Shown: positions 1-7,168, counted from the first letter of the stretch. The stretch is DNA of 15,748 nucleotides from JAGMDK01 sp023128695 (GCA_030628805.1 DAOVQG010000079.1:1-15748); one strand, 5' to 3'. Notes: generated by a model from the sequence alone, not told the origin. Numbers and translations are program-made.

Positions 1-2
1 CC

Positions 3-410
3 TGGGACAACGGGCACAGCCCGATCGCGGATAGTGCCTGGGCGCTGCACGGATATGACATCTCGGCCGTCGCCGACAATCAGGCCACCGTCTACATCCG
101 CTGGGGTTACCAAATCGGTACCGGCGCGTTCCCCTACTCCGGCTGGAACATCGACGACATCGAGATTTGGGGGCTGTTGGCCTCCCCGCCGGTGTGCCTG
201 GGCGACAGCAACTGCGACGATGAGATAAGCTGGCGTGACGTGGACTTCTTCGTGGCGGCGATGGATGACGATGTTGAAGGCTGGATTGCGATGTTCGCCC
301 CCGGCGAGCCAACCTGTCCGTTCGAGAACAACGACGTGAATGTTGACTACAGCGTCAACTGGCGGGACATCGATCCACTGGTGACGTTGATGAACACGAC
401 GTGCCCGTAA
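3..410 (+). CDS. Secreted protein with C-terminal dockerin-like domain (3' end only)
   Basis: Only the last 135 residues are in the window; the reading frame is open from position 3 and ends in TAA at 408-410. The first part (about residues 1-55) is a beta-rich segment containing SGWNIDDIEIWGL, which resembles the end of a jelly-roll or MAM/concanavalin-type domain. It is followed by two dockerin-like calcium-loop repeats, one beginning GDSNCDDEISWRDVDFFV and one beginning NDVNVDYSVNWRDIDPLV, with the D-x-N-x-D pattern and a paired Cys before each. Planctomycete extracellular proteins often end this way, apparently for surface attachment rather than cellulosome assembly (family knowledge). 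The enzymatic or adhesive part lies upstream of the window, so the function cannot be given. Confidence 0.75.
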   Translation, partial: WDNGHSPIADSAWALHGYDISAVADNQATVYIRWGYQIGTGAFPYSGWNIDDIEIWGLLASPPVCLGDSNCDDEISWRDVDFFVAAMDDDVEGWIAMFAPGEPTCPFENNDVNVDYSVNWRDIDPLVTLMNTTCP

Positions 411-426
411 CAGTCCGCCGAAGAAC

Positions 427-474
427 GTGGGAACGTGGGAATGTGGGAATGTGATAAGGTGATAAGGTGATAAG
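427..474. repeat. Octamer tandem array, GTGGGAAY to GTGATAAG
   Basis: Six consecutive 8-base units: GTGGGAAC, GTGGGAAT, GTGGGAAT, then GTGATAAG three times. The first units are the reverse complement of the ACGTTCCC units found inside lutC at 3320-3451. The array lies about 17 bases past the stop codon of the dockerin-like gene. Confidence 0.9.
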
Positions 475-498
475 GCTGCAATAGGTCGCGAACGACCG

Positions 499-516
499 CG
501 CGGGTTGAAGCCCGCG
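499..516. repeat. GC hairpin (CGCGGG stem)
   Basis: The sequence CGCGGG, loop TTGAAG, CCCGCG forms a perfect 6-bp stem. It belongs to the general class of short hairpins scattered through the gaps of this window. Confidence 0.6.
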
Positions 517-532
517 GCTCCTCGGTTTCGCT

Positions 533-556
533 GGGCCGAGAATCCTTTCTCGGCCC
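533..556. repeat. GAGAATCC-type hairpin
   Basis: A perfect 10-bp stem GGGCCGAGAA/TTCTCGGCCC closes loop TCCT. The inner part, GAGAATCCTTTCTC, is the same as in the copy inside the lipoprotein gene at 10831-10852, while the outer stem differs but still pairs. A partial copy follows at about 569-582. Confidence 0.8.
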
Positions 557-612
557 CCCGCCAACGGTGCGAGAAAGGACTCATGCACTAGCGGGGCACC
601 CTCCGCAAAAGT

Positions 613-635
613 GTGGCACCGGCTTCCAGCCGGTG
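613..635 (+). repeat. GTGG-headed hairpin
   Basis: GTGG is followed by the perfect 8-bp stem CACCGGCT/AGCCGGTG with loop TCC. The same hairpin recurs at 15568-15590 and 15628-15650. A related one with stem CACGGCTG/CAGCCGTG is at 15701-15723. Confidence 0.8.
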
Positions 636-639
636 ATTC

Positions 640-664
640 GGCCGGTACGGGGCCCGGCCGCTAC
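640..664 (-). repeat. GTAG-headed REP-like hairpin
   Basis: On the minus strand GTAGC is followed by stem GGCCGG/CCGGCC around loop GCCCCGTA. It is identical to the units at 673-697, 15595-15619 and 15655-15679. Confidence 0.8.
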
Positions 665-672
665 ATTGGGAC

Positions 673-697
673 GGCCGGTACGGGGCCCGGCCGCTAC
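673..697 (-). repeat. GTAG-headed REP-like hairpin
   Basis: A second, tandem copy of the unit at 640-664 in the same orientation, separated from it by eight bases. Confidence 0.8.
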
Positions 698-705
698 ACA
701 TGCTG

Positions 706-727
706 GTGCGAGAATCCCTTCTCGCGC
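706..727. repeat. GAGAATCC-type hairpin
   Basis: GTGCGAGAA, loop TCCC, TTCTCGCGC; nine pairs including one G-T wobble. The preceding bases CTG are shared with the copies at 10802-10852. Confidence 0.7.
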
Positions 728-881
728 CCGGGGCGTACAATGCTTGTCCGGACCTCGCAAAGTGCGTGCGCGCCGCGGAACACGGCCACGATCATTAGTC
801 ACACCCAGAGAACGTAGTAACGTATCTCCCGGCGCACAGTTCCTCACAATCTGTTAGCATCCTCAAAAATGGGGTCTCGCG

Positions 882-1616
882 ATGGAGGTGGCGCTGTTCA
901 TCACCTGTCTGACGGACACATTCTACCCGCGGGTAGGCGCGGCGGTCGTGCGCGTCCTGCGTCACTTCGGGTGCCGGGTCCACTTCCCCCCCCGCCAGAC
1001 CTGTTGCGGCCAGCCGGCGTTCAATAGCGGATTCCACACCGAAGCCGCCGCCTTGCTGCGACGCATGTGCTCCGTATTCGAGCGTTACGAGCTGGTGGTC
1101 ACGCCGTCGGCCTCCTGCACGACGATGCTCAAGCACCACGGCCCGGCTCTCCTAAGCGGCGATCGAGCAGCACAGCGAGAGGCCCGACGCCTGGCCGAGA
1201 AGACCTGGGAGTTCTGTACGTTCCTACGCGATAAGCTGGCGGTGGATATCGCCTCTCATTTGAAAATCGACGAGCCTGTTACCTTTCACTACCCCTGCCA
1301 CGCCCGCGAGGTCTACAGCCTCGCCGACCTCCAGGGCTGGCTGTCGAGCAGTGCCGTGCGTGTGCCCGAACGGGCCGACCTCTGCTGCGGCTTCGGCGGC
1401 GTCTTCGCCGTCGAATACCCGGAGCTTAGTGGAGCGATGCTCCAGGACAAGCTCGATGAGCTGGTCGCCACCGGCGCCGAGCTGGTTATCAGCAACGAGG
1501 CCGCCTGCACGCTTCAGATGGCCGGGGGGGCGCATCGCCGCGGCCTGCCCCTCCGCTTCAAGCATCTGGCCGAGTGCCTGGCCGAATCGCTCGGCCTGAT
1601 GGAGCCGCAGCCATGA
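882..1616 (+). CDS. lutA: LutA-type (Fe-S)-binding lactate utilisation protein
   Basis: The 244-residue protein matches the LutA/YkgE family in length and layout. It has two cysteine-rich CCG domains: C9, C41-C42-G (TCCGQPAFNSG) and C79 in the first half, then C139 (HYPCH), C168-C169-G (LCCGFGG) and C209 in the second. These motifs bind iron-sulfur clusters and a heterodisulfide-reductase-like site. In Bacillus subtilis LutA works with LutB and LutC in the cytoplasm to oxidise L-lactate to pyruvate (family knowledge). The start at 882 fits the family N-terminus (MEVALFITCL), but only a weak GGGG lies upstream. The stop codon overlaps the lutB start by four bases (ATGA), so translation is probably coupled. 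No lactate permease or regulator gene is in view. Confidence 0.93.
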   Translation: MEVALFITCLTDTFYPRVGAAVVRVLRHFGCRVHFPPRQTCCGQPAFNSGFHTEAAALLRRMCSVFERYELVVTPSASCTTMLKHHGPALLSGDRAAQREARRLAEKTWEFCTFLRDKLAVDIASHLKIDEPVTFHYPCHAREVYSLADLQGWLSSSAVRVPERADLCCGFGGVFAVEYPELSGAMLQDKLDELVATGAELVISNEAACTLQMAGGAHRRGLPLRFKHLAECLAESLGLMEPQP

Positions 1617-3010
1617 GCCGGGTGAAAGGCCTGCGGGCCCGCATCGCCGACGCGACGGAGAATCGACGGGTCGTGCGGGCGGTGCACCGGGCCACCTGGC
1701 ACAAGGTGGACGCGCGGGTCGCCGCACTGGGCAAGCTGCGACATGCCGAGGAATTGCGGGCGCGGGCCGCTCGGATTCGTCAGCACACGCTCGAAAATCT
1801 GCCGCGCTACCTGGAGCAGTTCGTCGAGCGGGCGGAAAGCCTGGGGGCGCGGGTGCATTTCGCCCCGGACGCCGCTGCGGCTTGCCGCATTATTACTGAC
1901 CTGGCCCGGACTCAGGGGCTCAAGCTCGCCGTCAAGGGCAAGAGCATGACGAGCGAGGAAATCCGCCTCAACGAAGCCCTGGAAGCGGTCGGCGTGCGGG
2001 TCGTCGAGACCGACCTCGGGGAGTTCATCGTCCAGATCGACCACGACCGCCCCAGCCATATCATCACCCCGATCATCCACAAGGATCGGCGGGAGGTGGC
2101 CCACGCCATGGCCCGCGAACTCGGCTGCGAGTACACCGAGGACCCCACCGAGATGACCAAGATCGCCCGGCGATACTTGCGCGACATCTTCCGCCACTGT
2201 GATCTGGGCATCACCGGCGTCAACTTCGCGGTCGCCGAAACGGGCACGCTGTGTCTGTTGACCAACGAGGGTAACGGCCGGATGACCATCACACGCCCCC
2301 GCGTGCACGTGGCCTTGCTGGGCATCGAGAAGATCATTCCCCGCCTAGCTGACCTGCCAGTGCTGCTCAAGCTGCTGGCCCGTTCGAGCACCGGCCAGCC
2401 GATGGGCGTTTATACGACGTTGATCAACGGGCCGAAACGGCCCGGCGACGTCGACGGCCCGGAAGAGCTACACGTGGTCCTGCTGGACAACGGCCGGAGC
2501 GATATCCTGACCGGACCGTTGCCGGAAGTCCTGCTGTGTGTCCGTTGCGGAGCCTGCCTGAACGCCTGCCCGGCCTATCGCAACATCGGCGGCCATGCCT
2601 ACAACAGTGTCTATCCCGGCCCGATCGGCAGCTTGCTCTCGCCGTTACTCTACGGCCACGCGTATGACGAGCTGCCCCGGGCGTCCAGCCTGTGCGGGGC
2701 CTGCCGGCTCGCGTGTCCGGTAAAAATCGATATCCCGGATTTGCTGATACGCTTGCGGGCTCTCACACGCGACCGCCAGCCGTGGAGCAAGCGAGTGCTG
2801 ATGCGCGCCTGGGGCCGGGCCATGCAAATCCCGTGGTTTTATCGGCTCGGACAAAGCTTGCTGCGGGAGTTCCTGCCGGATAACGGCGAGGGCTGGTCGG
2901 AGCGTGGTCCGGGGCCGCTGAAGGATTGGACGGCGTCCCGCGATCTGCTCCGCCCCCAAGCATTAAGCTTCCGCCGATTGTGGGAGGAGGAATTGCACGA
3001 TGAGCGTTGA
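1613..3010 (+). CDS. lutB: LutB-type iron-sulfur lactate utilisation protein
   Basis: This is a 465-residue protein of the LutB/YkgF family, normal in length. Residues about 60-300 form the DUF162-type domain, with KGKSMTSEEI near residue 110 and ITGVNFAVAETGT near 200-211. Residues 309-319 carry C-x2-C-x2-C-x3-CP and residues 361-368 carry C-x2-C-x3-CP, the pattern of paired 4Fe-4S ferredoxin clusters, leaving seven cysteines visible here. The start at 1613 is preferred to an in-frame ATG at 1574 because it overlaps the lutA stop as ATGA and gives the family N-terminus. The 3' end overlaps lutC by 11 bases. The likely role is electron transfer within the LutABC complex during lactate oxidation. 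No odd insertion is seen, unlike in lutC and btpA downstream. Confidence 0.93.
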   Translation: MSRVKGLRARIADATENRRVVRAVHRATWHKVDARVAALGKLRHAEELRARAARIRQHTLENLPRYLEQFVERAESLGARVHFAPDAAAACRIITDLARTQGLKLAVKGKSMTSEEIRLNEALEAVGVRVVETDLGEFIVQIDHDRPSHIITPIIHKDRREVAHAMARELGCEYTEDPTEMTKIARRYLRDIFRHCDLGITGVNFAVAETGTLCLLTNEGNGRMTITRPRVHVALLGIEKIIPRLADLPVLLKLLARSSTGQPMGVYTTLINGPKRPGDVDGPEELHVVLLDNGRSDILTGPLPEVLLCVRCGACLNACPAYRNIGGHAYNSVYPGPIGSLLSPLLYGHAYDELPRASSLCGACRLACPVKIDIPDLLIRLRALTRDRQPWSKRVLMRAWGRAMQIPWFYRLGQSLLREFLPDNGEGWSERGPGPLKDWTASRDLLRPQALSFRRLWEEELHDER

Positions 3011-3872
3011 AGGCACTTCGCCAAGCGATCGCTCGACGAAGTCCTCCTGGCACGGTTTCCTGAATAGCCTGCGGGAGCGCATGCAACCTGCCGCGGAGCC
3101 GACGACATTACCGGACGATCCCTATAGCGGGTTGCGCGAGGTTGTTGACGATAGCAGGCCGGCCGAACGCTTCGCGACCGAGGCGGCCGCCGCCGGATGC
3201 TGCGTACATCGTGTCGGCGAGGAGAACTGGCTCGCGACGATCCGTGATATCTTAAAAAGCAGTAGCAAAACCCAAAGAGCCGCGGACTCCAGTCCGCGCG
3301 GCACCGCGCAGGCTGAAGCACGTTCCCACGTTCTCACGTTCCCACGTTCTCACGTTCCCACGTTCTCACGTTCCCACGTTCCCACGTTCCCACGTTCCCA
3401 CGTTCCCACGTTCTCACGTTCCCACGTTCCCACGTTCCCACGTTCCCACGTCGTTGTTGAACCGTCGCCGGAGACCGAGTTGACCGCCGACCGGGTCAGC
3501 GCCCTTCGAGAGGCCTTGGCTGCTGACAATATCACGGTTGTCACTGAGCGCGACGACGAGACACTCTTCAACGCCGACGCTGCCATCACCGGCGTACTGG
3601 CGGCCATCGCCGAGACCGGCACGTTCGTGTGCGCGTCCGGAGCGTCATCCGCGCGGGGGTCTTCGCTGATCCCGCCGGTGCATATCGCGTTGCTAAGTGC
3701 AGCGCAGATTGTGGGAGACCTGTTCGATTACTTCGATCAACTCGATCCCAAAGACGGACTCCCGGCCAACGTCAACCTGATCACCGGCCCGAGTAAGACC
3801 GCGGACATCGAGGGTATTCTCGTCACCGGCGTTCACGGCCCCGGCGCGGTCCACGTCGTGTTGCTCGAGTGA
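3000..3872 (+). CDS. lutC: LutC-type lactate utilisation protein with an in-frame repeat insertion
   Basis: The 290-residue protein has a typical LutC N-terminus (residues 1-88) and a typical C-terminal core from about residue 152: AETGTFV at 204-210, SSLIPPVHIALL at 221-232, ITGPSKTADIEG at 261-272 and GVHGPGAVHVVLLE at the end. Between them, residues about 90-151 are foreign to the family. They come from a palindrome (3281-3298) followed by 16 octamers that translate as repeats of RSHVPTFP or RSHVPTFS. Without this the protein would be about 230 residues, close to usual LutC. The start at 3000 has a strong GGAGGAGG nine bases upstream and lies inside the lutB end. LutC completes the LutABC lactate oxidation system. 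Whether the insert is tolerated, for example as a surface linker, cannot be told from sequence. Confidence 0.9.
   Translation: MSVEGTSPSDRSTKSSWHGFLNSLRERMQPAAEPTTLPDDPYSGLREVVDDSRPAERFATEAAAAGCCVHRVGEENWLATIRDILKSSSKTQRAADSSPRGTAQAEARSHVLTFPRSHVPTFSRSHVPTFPRSHVPTFSRSHVPTFPRSHVVVEPSPETELTADRVSALREALAADNITVVTERDDETLFNADAAITGVLAAIAETGTFVCASGASSARGSSLIPPVHIALLSAAQIVGDLFDYFDQLDPKDGLPANVNLITGPSKTADIEGILVTGVHGPGAVHVVLLE
3281..3298. repeat. Palindrome inside lutC
   Basis: CGCGGACTCCAGTCCGCG is an 8-bp perfect stem with a two-base centre. It lies 21 bases before the octamer array and is read through as part of LutC (around residues 94-100). Its form matches the intergenic hairpins. Confidence 0.75.
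3320..3451. repeat. Octamer array (ACGTTCCC/ACGTTCTC x16) inside lutC
   Basis: Sixteen complete 8-base units, twelve ACGTTCCC and four ACGTTCTC, run without interruption to 3447 and are followed by ACGT. Because 8 is not a multiple of 3, three units (24 bases) encode one 8-residue period, so all three frames of the array are open and give the same peptide repeat. Immediately after it the other two frames stop at 3458-3460 and 3481-3483. Confidence 0.95.
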
Positions 3873-3896
3873 CGTCCTGTGGAGTAGCCTGCACCC

Positions 3897-4793
3897 ATGA
3901 CAGCGACGCTCATGCCAGCCTGGTCCGCGATTCCTAAGCCGGTGATCGGCATGTTGCACCTGCCGCCGCTCGTGGGCGCGCCGCGCTGCGACGCCGACCT
4001 GACCGTCGTCCGCGAACGCCTGCTGCGGGACGCCGAGGCGCTGGTCACGGGCGGCGTACACGGGCTGATGCTCGAGAATTTCGGCGACACGCCGTTCTAC
4101 CCTGGGCGTGTGCCCGCCTCCGTCGTGGCGCAGATGACTCATCTGGCGGGTGAAGTTCGCCGACAGTGCGATCTGCCGCTGGGCATCAATGTGTTGCGTA
4201 ACGACGGTCGCAGTGCGCTGGCGATCGCGCACGCCGTGGGCGGCGACTTCATCCGCGTCAACATCCTGTGCGGCGCCCGCGTGACCGACCAGGGCGTGAT
4301 CCAGGGGATCGCTCACCGCCTGCTCCGCGACCGCACCCGGCTTCAGGCCCGTCACATCAAGATTCTGGCCGACGTGGACGTAAAGCATTCCGCCCCCCTC
4401 GGCCCGGCGTCCGTCCCCCACCCCGTCCAAGGGCCTGCCGAACAGGCACATGGAACGGGATGGGGCACCCCCGCACTTGGAACGGGATGGGGCACCCTCC
4501 GTTCGATCGAAGACGAAGTGGCCGATACGCTCCAGCGCGGCGGCGCCGACGCCGTCATCGTCTCCGGCGGCGGCACCGGCCGGCCGGCCGCGGTCGAACA
4601 GGTGCGGCGGGTCAAGGCCGCTGCCGGCGATGCTCCAATTCTGGTCGGCAGTGGCGTCACGCCCGAGTCCATCCGCGACTACCTTCCCCACGCGGATGGT
4701 TTCATCGTCGGCACCGCCTTAAAGGTGGACGGCCGCGTGACCAACTCGGTCGACCCGGCCCGAGTAAGAGCCTTTGTGCAAGCGCTGGCCTGA
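3897..4793 (+). CDS. btpA: BtpA/SgcQ family protein with an in-frame repeat insertion
   Basis: The 298-residue protein is a TIM-barrel of the BtpA/SgcQ family. The recognisable stretches are KPVIGMLHLPPLVGAPR (14-30), GVHGLMLENFGDTPF (53-67), GINVLRND (96-103), DFIRVNILCGARVTDQG (117-133), ILADVDVKHSAPL (156-168), VSGGGTGRP (222-230) and VGSGVTPESI (250-259). In cyanobacteria BtpA is needed for photosystem I accumulation; most bacterial members, as here, have no photosynthetic partner and no proven reaction. Residues about 171-201 interrupt the usual link between KHSAPL and the ED-x2-D-x2 helix and derive from a repeat (4407-4499). The gene starts 24 bases after lutC, with a GGAG set rather far upstream, and probably belongs to the lut operon. 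Its role there is unknown. Confidence 0.88.
   Translation: MTATLMPAWSAIPKPVIGMLHLPPLVGAPRCDADLTVVRERLLRDAEALVTGGVHGLMLENFGDTPFYPGRVPASVVAQMTHLAGEVRRQCDLPLGINVLRNDGRSALAIAHAVGGDFIRVNILCGARVTDQGVIQGIAHRLLRDRTRLQARHIKILADVDVKHSAPLGPASVPHPVQGPAEQAHGTGWGTPALGTGWGTLRSIEDEVADTLQRGGADAVIVSGGGTGRPAAVEQVRRVKAAAGDAPILVGSGVTPESIRDYLPHADGFIVGTALKVDGRVTNSVDPARVRAFVQALA
4407..4499. repeat. Repeat insertion inside btpA
   Basis: The segment contains a 20-base direct repeat (TGGAACGGGATGGGGCACCC) at 4451-4470 and 4478-4497. An imperfect inverted partner lies at 4413-4430. It is 93 bases long, so the frame is kept, and it adds about 31 residues including HGTGWGTP and LGTGWGTL. Confidence 0.8.
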
Positions 4794-4829
4794 GCCGGGC
4801 CCAGACCATGCCCGCGCCGCGCTGGGTGC

Positions 4830-4949
4830 CATGGCCAAGCGCAGCGCGGCCATGTTCGTCTGAGCCAAGACCATGCCCGTGCCGCGGCTGCAAACCGCTG
4901 GCTTGGGCATGCAACACCAGACACACTTTCTCGGGCATGCCACCAGCCG
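4830..4949 (+). repeat. Inverted-repeat pair flanking the collagen-like gene, copy A
   Basis: This lies in the gap between two converging genes and aligns, in reverse complement, with 7464-7566. The best block is the 25-base hairpin at 4830-4854 (stem CATGGCC/GGCCATG), identical in both copies. Further shared blocks are ACCATGCCCG, GCTTGGGCATGC and GGGCATGCCACCAGCCG. A shorter direct repeat of ACCATGCCCGYGCCGCG is at about 4805 and 4870. Confidence 0.75.
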
Positions 4950-5004
4950 TGTGCCACTGCTCTGTGAGTAGTGTCCTGAGTGCGCTGTGAATCTAATCGT
5001 TGAA

Positions 5005-5023
5005 CACTGCTGACACAGCAGTG
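5005..5023. repeat. CACTGCT-type hairpin
   Basis: CACTGCTG, loop ACA, CAGCAGTG is a perfect 8-bp stem flanked by GGCAC. It belongs to the same family as the hairpins at 10561-10668. A decayed copy lies at about 4951-4972. Confidence 0.7.
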
Positions 5024-5043
5024 GCACCCGGCACCCGGCGATT

Positions 5044-5064
5044 GGCGGGCAGTGCCCGCCCTAC
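5044..5064 (-). repeat. GTAG-headed REP-like hairpin
   Basis: On the minus strand GTAG is followed directly by GGCGGGCA/TGCCCGCC with a one-base centre (an effective loop of about three bases). It has the same head as the other GTAG units but a different stem and no GCCCCGTA loop. It sits 14 bases past the stop codon of the collagen-like gene. Confidence 0.65.
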
Positions 5065-5077
5065 CTGACTACGCGAC

Positions 5078-6937
5078 CTAGTCGTCCGAGACGTCAGCTT
5101 CGACTTCAGCAGGTTCGTCTAGTGGCGTTGGCCAATACTCGGGATCCTGAGCGTAGCGAATCGACCTCGTCTCTGGCTGGCCATAAAGCTCGGGGTGGAG
5201 GTATAGGCCGCGAAGCTCATCCGGTTTCTTCTGCTCCACTGCCTTCGGATACGCGCGCGCGTAAACGTCGTTACGCACACCGGTGACCGACCAGGAGACC
5301 TTCATGCTGGGGTCGCCTCCGGCGATTCTAAACCGATTACCTGTGATCTCGTCCGCCACGTACACGGCTGCGAAACGGCCGATGCATGTCAACTGATACT
5401 GGAAATCTCGATTGATGGCCTCGAAATAGTCCGGCAATTCGACCCAAGCTTCCCCGTCTGAGTCGAGGATGATGCTGCCGCGATAGATGTTCAACGGTTC
5501 AGGCCCCTCCGCGCAAGAATGCTTCAGGTAGTAGTTCTCCGGATCGAGCGGGTGGTCAATCCTGAAATCCTTCCACCCGCTGACCGTAAGATCGCCACCT
5601 ACGTGGACATCACCAGCGAAACCCGAAAAGCCTACGACATTCAACGCAAACCCGGTCCCGGTCTTCGAGGCGTAGATGGCCGTCCCCGCCGACCCGGCGC
5701 TCACATGGAGTCTTGCGACCGGGTTGCTGTAGTTGATGCCGACTTTCCCGTCAACAATCAGATTGCCACCGATATCAGCCTTATCATCAACAAACAGATC
5801 ATCGTCGGCGTGAATGTCGACACTTGCTCTGATATCGCCGGAGACGTGCAGTTTCTCGTTTGGGCTCGTCGTCCCGATACCGATGTTGCTGCTGGATTGA
5901 TATAAGACGGAACTGCCCACGGTAGAGGAATTGGTGAACTTGGGGATGTAATTGGTGGTGCCGCTGCCACCGAGCCCGCCCGGAACGCTGTACCACTCCA
6001 TACCGCTGTCGGTGTACTTAAGATAAAGCCCCGACGAGCCGCCTGATGCGTTGAGTTCGGAGAGGCCGACGCTGTTGCTGGCGAGATCGCTCGACGTCAA
6101 TGAGTTGTTGGCGACGTCGATGGACCCGACGGTCCCATCCACAATCATGCCTCCATCCACGGAGTTAGCCTGTCCCTCGTTCACGTAGCGGCCGTCTGCC
6201 CAATTCGTATCCACGCCCACTGCGTCTGCGCTAACCGTGATGCCTGCCCCGGCGCCGACGGAGATATGAGCGTCACCGGACGTGGTGTCGCCCGTCAAGC
6301 CGTCGTCCGCATACACGGCGGTGATGTCCCCGCCGCCCGAGTAATCGGCCCATACCAATCCCTGCCCTTGGACGAACTTCATGATCTGGTTCGCGCCTGC
6401 GCCGGCCGTGTCAATCTTCGGCAGACCGACTGCGGCATTGACGAGCATCGGCCCGGTGACCGCGTTGGCCTCGCCGTTCATGACGTACTGCGGGTGGTCG
6501 TCCGCATCCAACCCGGACAACTGCGAGTGTGCCGTGATCGTGCCGCCCGCTGGTCCCTGTTCACCCTGCGGGCCTTCTGGCCCTTCCGGTCCCTGGGGTC
6601 CCTCCGGCCCGGGAGGTCCACCCGGATCGCCGGGCTCGCCCTGCAGCCCTTGCTCACCCTGAGCACCTTGCGCTCCCCCTGATCCCTGTTCACCCTCGGG
6701 GCCTGCGGGACCCGCTGGTCCCTCGTCGCCCTGCGGGCCGGGCACGGCTGGCGCGTCCTGACCGCCCTGGCCTGGGTCGCCAGCGAACCCTTGTTCACCC
6801 TGTGGACCCGCCGGACCCTGCGGCGCCTCGATGCCTGGGCAACCGCCGAGCAGAAGCCCAGCGCTGACAGCAAATGCCCCCATGACAGCAATCAACCGAA
6901 CGCCGCTCCTGGACTTGTGGCTCGCCTCAGATTTCAT
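5078..6937 (-). CDS. Collagen-like lipoprotein with tail-fibre-like body
   Basis: The 619-residue protein starts with a lipoprotein signal peptide (hydrophobic residues 15-30, lipobox LGGC, lipidated C33). Residues 41-131 are Gly-X-Y repeats rich in GEQ, GPE and GPQ, which form trimeric collagen-like helices. The motif SGLDADDHPQY (141-151) is common in phage tail fibres. GIGTTSPNEKLHVSG (353-366) and VGINYSNPVARLHVS (399-412) are repeats of the kind seen in fibre stalks and before chaperone-cleaved tail-spike domains. Residues 456-563 (FRIDHPLDPENYYL onward) form a conserved-looking C-terminal domain whose function I do not know. The second ATG (6937) is chosen because GGAGG stands eight bases before it; the in-frame ATG at 6952 has no ribosome site. 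The likely role is a trimeric surface fibre. Confidence 0.85.
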   Translation of the reverse strand: MKSEASHKSRSGVRLIAVMGAFAVSAGLLLGGCPGIEAPQGPAGPQGEQGFAGDPGQGGQDAPAVPGPQGDEGPAGPAGPEGEQGSGGAQGAQGEQGLQGEPGDPGGPPGPEGPQGPEGPEGPQGEQGPAGGTITAHSQLSGLDADDHPQYVMNGEANAVTGPMLVNAAVGLPKIDTAGAGANQIMKFVQGQGLVWADYSGGGDITAVYADDGLTGDTTSGDAHISVGAGAGITVSADAVGVDTNWADGRYVNEGQANSVDGGMIVDGTVGSIDVANNSLTSSDLASNSVGLSELNASGGSSGLYLKYTDSGMEWYSVPGGLGGSGTTNYIPKFTNSSTVGSSVLYQSSSNIGIGTTSPNEKLHVSGDIRASVDIHADDDLFVDDKADIGGNLIVDGKVGINYSNPVARLHVSAGSAGTAIYASKTGTGFALNVVGFSGFAGDVHVGGDLTVSGWKDFRIDHPLDPENYYLKHSCAEGPEPLNIYRGSIILDSDGEAWVELPDYFEAINRDFQYQLTCIGRFAAVYVADEITGNRFRIAGGDPSMKVSWSVTGVRNDVYARAYPKAVEQKKPDELRGLYLHPELYGQPETRSIRYAQDPEYWPTPLDEPAEVEADVSDD

Positions 6938-6943
6938 GACATG

Positions 6944-6950
6944 ATCCTCC
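6944..6950 (-). promoter_or_regulatory. Ribosome binding site deciding the start of the collagen-like gene
   Basis: GGAGGAT on the minus strand ends seven bases before the ATG at 6937 and overlaps the alternative ATG at 6952. It supports the shorter protein. Confidence 0.75.
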
Positions 6951-6984
6951 ATTCAAAGACCTGAAAGAAAACCCAACCCCCGTC

Positions 6985-7002
6985 CGGCGGCGCGTGCCGC
7001 CG
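6985..7002 (-). repeat. Hairpin in the leader of the collagen-like gene
   Basis: CGGCGGC, four-base loop, GCCGCCG gives a perfect 7-bp stem about 50 bases upstream of the start codon. It may influence leader structure; it lacks a T-run and is not a terminator. Confidence 0.45.
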
Positions 7003-7140
7003 CGGCGGAGATTAACTCGTGTATCAAATGGCAACCGGCTTCCGAAAGGGCCCCGGAGCGCTGCCACTCCAACGACAGAGCATGCGGAAGCGGGACAGCA
7101 CCATAAACACATGCGTCAAACGGGCGCCCGGAGCGCACAC

Positions 7141-7167
7141 AAAAGGGCGCGAAACCGAAACGCGCCC
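7141..7167 (-). terminator. Intrinsic terminator candidate
   Basis: On the minus strand a perfect 7-bp stem GGGCGCG/CGCGCCC with a nine-base loop is followed by TTTTG. It directly follows the long rod-shaped fold at 7169-7280. It lies about 200 bases upstream of the collagen-like start and about 545 bases past the 7713-8477 gene, so it would best serve a transcript made within the gap. Confidence 0.5.
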
Positions 7168-7168
7168 C

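Larger units (their letters stand above)
411..881. other. Repeat-filled intergenic region before the lut operon
   Basis: This 471-base gap holds an octamer array, three hairpins of the GAGAATCC and GCGGG types, one GTGG-headed hairpin and two GTAG-headed hairpins (listed separately). The open frames across 567-857 translate the hairpins and look like chance frames. I see no convincing promoter for lutA; the last 90 bases before the start codon are free of repeats and are the likely place for one. Confidence 0.6.

Noticed and set aside
567..857. Open frames across the gap before lutA
   Set aside because: They translate the hairpin repeats on both strands, lack ribosome sites and have no family resemblance.
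4268..4990. Long open frame overlapping btpA
   Set aside because: It is an Arg- and Pro-rich shadow frame of a well-supported gene in GC-rich DNA.
6266..6891. Open frames opposite or out of frame with the collagen-like region
   Set aside because: The Gly-X-Y codon pattern leaves other frames open; the lipoprotein frame has a signal peptide and ribosome site.
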